Shown: in pieces, positions 62,639 to 64,000 of the stretch
Layout: the number at the start of each line of letters is the position of its first letter
Numbering within the stretch: position 1 is the stretch's first letter
Assembly (NCBI RefSeq): GCF_000011365.1
Contig: NC_004463.1
Location: forward strand, 2,342,001-2,406,000
Source of the DNA: Bradyrhizobium diazoefficiens USDA 110
GTDB lineage: Bacteria; Pseudomonadota; Alphaproteobacteria; Rhizobiales; Xanthobacteraceae
Direction: 5' to 3'
DNA length: 64,000 nt
Made by a program: the position numbers and the translations under genes
Notes under the pieces: model-generated
What the model was told of the DNA's origin: nothing
Database searches by the model: none
What the model saw: the letters and a program-made list of their open reading frames with translations, nothing else

Positions 62639-63925
62639 ATGACTGCGCGCCTGCCTCTGCCGCCCTCGATTTATGCTGACACCGCCGTTGCGCCGGTCGC
62701 CACGCCGCCGCTCGACGCCGACAAGACCGTCTCCGTCGCGATTATCGGCGGCGGCTACACCGGCCTGTCCACCGCGCTGCATCTGGCGGAGCAGGGCGTC
62801 GAGGCCTTGGTGCTGGAGGCGCAGGAGCCGGGCTGGGGCGCGTCCGGCAACAATGGCGGCCACACCAATCCCGGCCTGAAGCACGATCCCGACCAGATCG
62901 AGGCCGATTTCGGCACTGAACTTGGCCGCCGCATGATCGAGTTCTCGTACGGCACGCCGAATTTTACGCACGAGCTGATCCGTCGCTACCAGATCCCGTG
63001 CGAGGCGCGGCAAAACGGAACGCTGCGTGCGGCCTATAACGAGGCCAGTGCCGCTGCGATCGAGAAGACGGCGCAGCAATGCATCCGCCGCGGCATGCCG
63101 GTGACATATCTGAACCGCGAGCAGCTGCGCGAGATGACCGGCACCGACCGTTATATCGGCGCCATGCTGGACGCGCGTGGCGGCGACCTGCATCCCCTCA
63201 GCTATGCCCGCGGTCTCGCGCGCGCCGCGATCTCGGCGGGCGCGAAGGTGCATGGCGAGACGCCGGCGCTGTCGCTGCGCCGCGACGGCGCGCATTGGCG
63301 CATCGAGACGCCGCGCGCGGTGGTTCGTGCAGAAAAGGTGCTGCTCGCCACCAATGGCTTCACCGATGATCTCTGGCCGGCGCTTCGCCGCACCATCGTG
63401 CCGGTGTTTTCCTCGATCGTCGCCTCCGCGCCGCTCTCCGAGGAGGTCGCCCGCTCGATCATGCCGACGCGTCCCGTGCTCTACGAGAGCGGCCACATCA
63501 CGGTCTACTACCGCATCGACCAGCACAACCGCCTCCTGATGGGCGGCCGCGGCCCGATGCGCTGGATCAGCTCGCCGTCGGATGTCGCCTATCTCATCCG
63601 CTATGCCGAGCGGCTATGGCCGCAGCTGAAGGGCGTCGCCTGGACCCATGGCTGGAATAGCCGGCTCGCGATCACCAAGGACCACTATCCGCATGTGCAC
63701 GAGCCCGCCGAAAGTATCCTGATCTCGCTCGGCTGTAACGGCCGCGGCGTCGCGCTCTCGACCGCGATGGGCGCGCAGCTCGCCCGCCGCCTGATCGGCG
63801 GCGCCAAGGCCGAGATCGACATGCCCGTCACCGGCATCAAGCCGATCCCGATGCACGCGTTCTGGCCGGTGGGGGTGACGACCGCGGTCATCACAGGGCG
63901 CGTGCGGGACCGGCTCGGCATATGA
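62639..63925 (+). CDS. FAD-dependent oxidase, PuuB/DAO family
   Basis: This 428-residue protein has the FAD fold VSVAIIGGGYTGLSTALHLA, then WGASGNNGGHTNPGLKHDPD and, near the C-terminus, SILISLGCNGRGVALSTAMG, which is the PuuB/gamma-glutamylputrescine-oxidase-like pattern. It would oxidise an amine or amino acid imported by the transporter encoded just upstream (12-base gap). The exact substrate is not readable. Confidence 0.9.
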   Translation: MTARLPLPPSIYADTAVAPVATPPLDADKTVSVAIIGGGYTGLSTALHLAEQGVEALVLEAQEPGWGASGNNGGHTNPGLKHDPDQIEADFGTELGRRMIEFSYGTPNFTHELIRRYQIPCEARQNGTLRAAYNEASAAAIEKTAQQCIRRGMPVTYLNREQLREMTGTDRYIGAMLDARGGDLHPLSYARGLARAAISAGAKVHGETPALSLRRDGAHWRIETPRAVVRAEKVLLATNGFTDDLWPALRRTIVPVFSSIVASAPLSEEVARSIMPTRPVLYESGHITVYYRIDQHNRLLMGGRGPMRWISSPSDVAYLIRYAERLWPQLKGVAWTHGWNSRLAITKDHYPHVHEPAESILISLGCNGRGVALSTAMGAQLARRLIGGAKAEIDMPVTGIKPIPMHAFWPVGVTTAVITGRVRDRLGI

Positions 63926-63927
63926 AG

Positions 63928-63957
63928 AAGGCGCCGCCTTGTCAGGGGCGGCGCCTT
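63928..63957. terminator. Strong hairpin after the ABC/oxidase operon
   Basis: An 11-bp perfect stem (AAGGCGCCGCC / GGCGGCGCCTT) with an 8-base loop lies immediately after the oxidase stop. No T-run follows on the plus strand. It separates the operon from a convergent gene end. Confidence 0.6.
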
Positions 63958-63976
63958 GCAGGAATTGCAGATCGCG

Positions 63977-64000
63977 TCAGCAGCGGCCCTGCTTCCACAG
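63977..64000 (-). CDS. C-terminal end of a convergent gene (7 codons)
   Basis: The minus strand ends LWKQGRC-stop at 63977. Only seven codons are inside the window, so this is a guess from the position after a terminator and a plausible Cys-ending tail. Confidence 0.3.
   Translation of the reverse strand: MWKQGRC

Overview
The window looks like a chromosomal segment of a high-GC alphaproteobacterium, most likely Bradyrhizobium or a close Nitrobacteraceae relative. The reasons are a CtrA/ChpT cell-cycle pathway, a cheA-cheW-cheY-cheB-cheR operon with a hybrid CheA, fliI-fliJ and flhA, a DUF1134 (EipA-type) envelope protein, and intergenic palindromic repeats of the kind common in that group. 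All gene names rest on reading motifs by eye; no database search was possible.

Layout. (1) 1-7516: carbohydrate or organic-acid catabolism. There is the tail of an SDR dehydrogenase, a split transketolase, a TRAP transporter (DctP plus fused DctQM) and an SMP-30 lactonase. A head-to-head junction of two truncated genes follows (ABC sugar ATPase and methylmalonate-semialdehyde dehydrogenase). (2) 7557-15656: an MFS remnant, then a signalling island built round a double-domain KaiC-like ATPase. It is flanked by a divergent PAS hybrid kinase, a translationally overlapping hybrid kinase, a frameshifted receiver protein and a GAF/HWE-type kinase. (3) 15690-20416: a decayed accessory island ending at tRNA-Val(CAC). 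It holds methyltransferase, IS5-type transposase and AAA-ATPase remnants, a DUF3223 protein, and what reads as a Hachiman-type anti-phage pair: an intact-looking HamA nuclease and a HamB helicase broken by several lesions. (4) 20575-24888: core genes (coiled-coil membrane protein, DUF1134 protein, YHS protein, CysQ, ChpT). (5) 25086-31064: the chemotaxis operon. (6) 31326-33813: a secreted barrel-like protein and a DUF350 / YgiB-like / glutathionylspermidine-synthase-like operon. (7) 33982-38854: ctrA divergent from fliI-fliJ, then an ECF sigma factor (SigK type) with its membrane anti-sigma factor. (8) 39206-44446: AraC regulator, NDH-2-like flavoprotein, a 66-residue membrane protein and flhA. 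(9) 44776-49170: a copper-handling cluster (CusF-like, cupredoxin, multicopper oxidase, TolC-type lipoprotein, small lipoprotein, His-rich protein). (10) 49322-55964: MFS transporter, DUF4864 protein, TetR regulator, a PaoABC-type molybdenum aldehyde dehydrogenase and a 50-residue ORF. (11) 56152-63925: an amino-acid/amine catabolic block with two XRE-cupin regulators, a PLP aminotransferase, DadA, an amino-acid ABC transporter and a PuuB-like oxidase.

How they work together. ChpT, CtrA, the che operon, fliI-fliJ and flhA belong to one motility/cell-cycle circuit. CtrA-box-like sites precede cheA, fliI and flhA, and a dense run of GANTC (CcrM) sites lies between ctrA and fliI. The most unusual content is the KaiC-kinase cluster and the eroding Hachiman island beside the tRNA gene.
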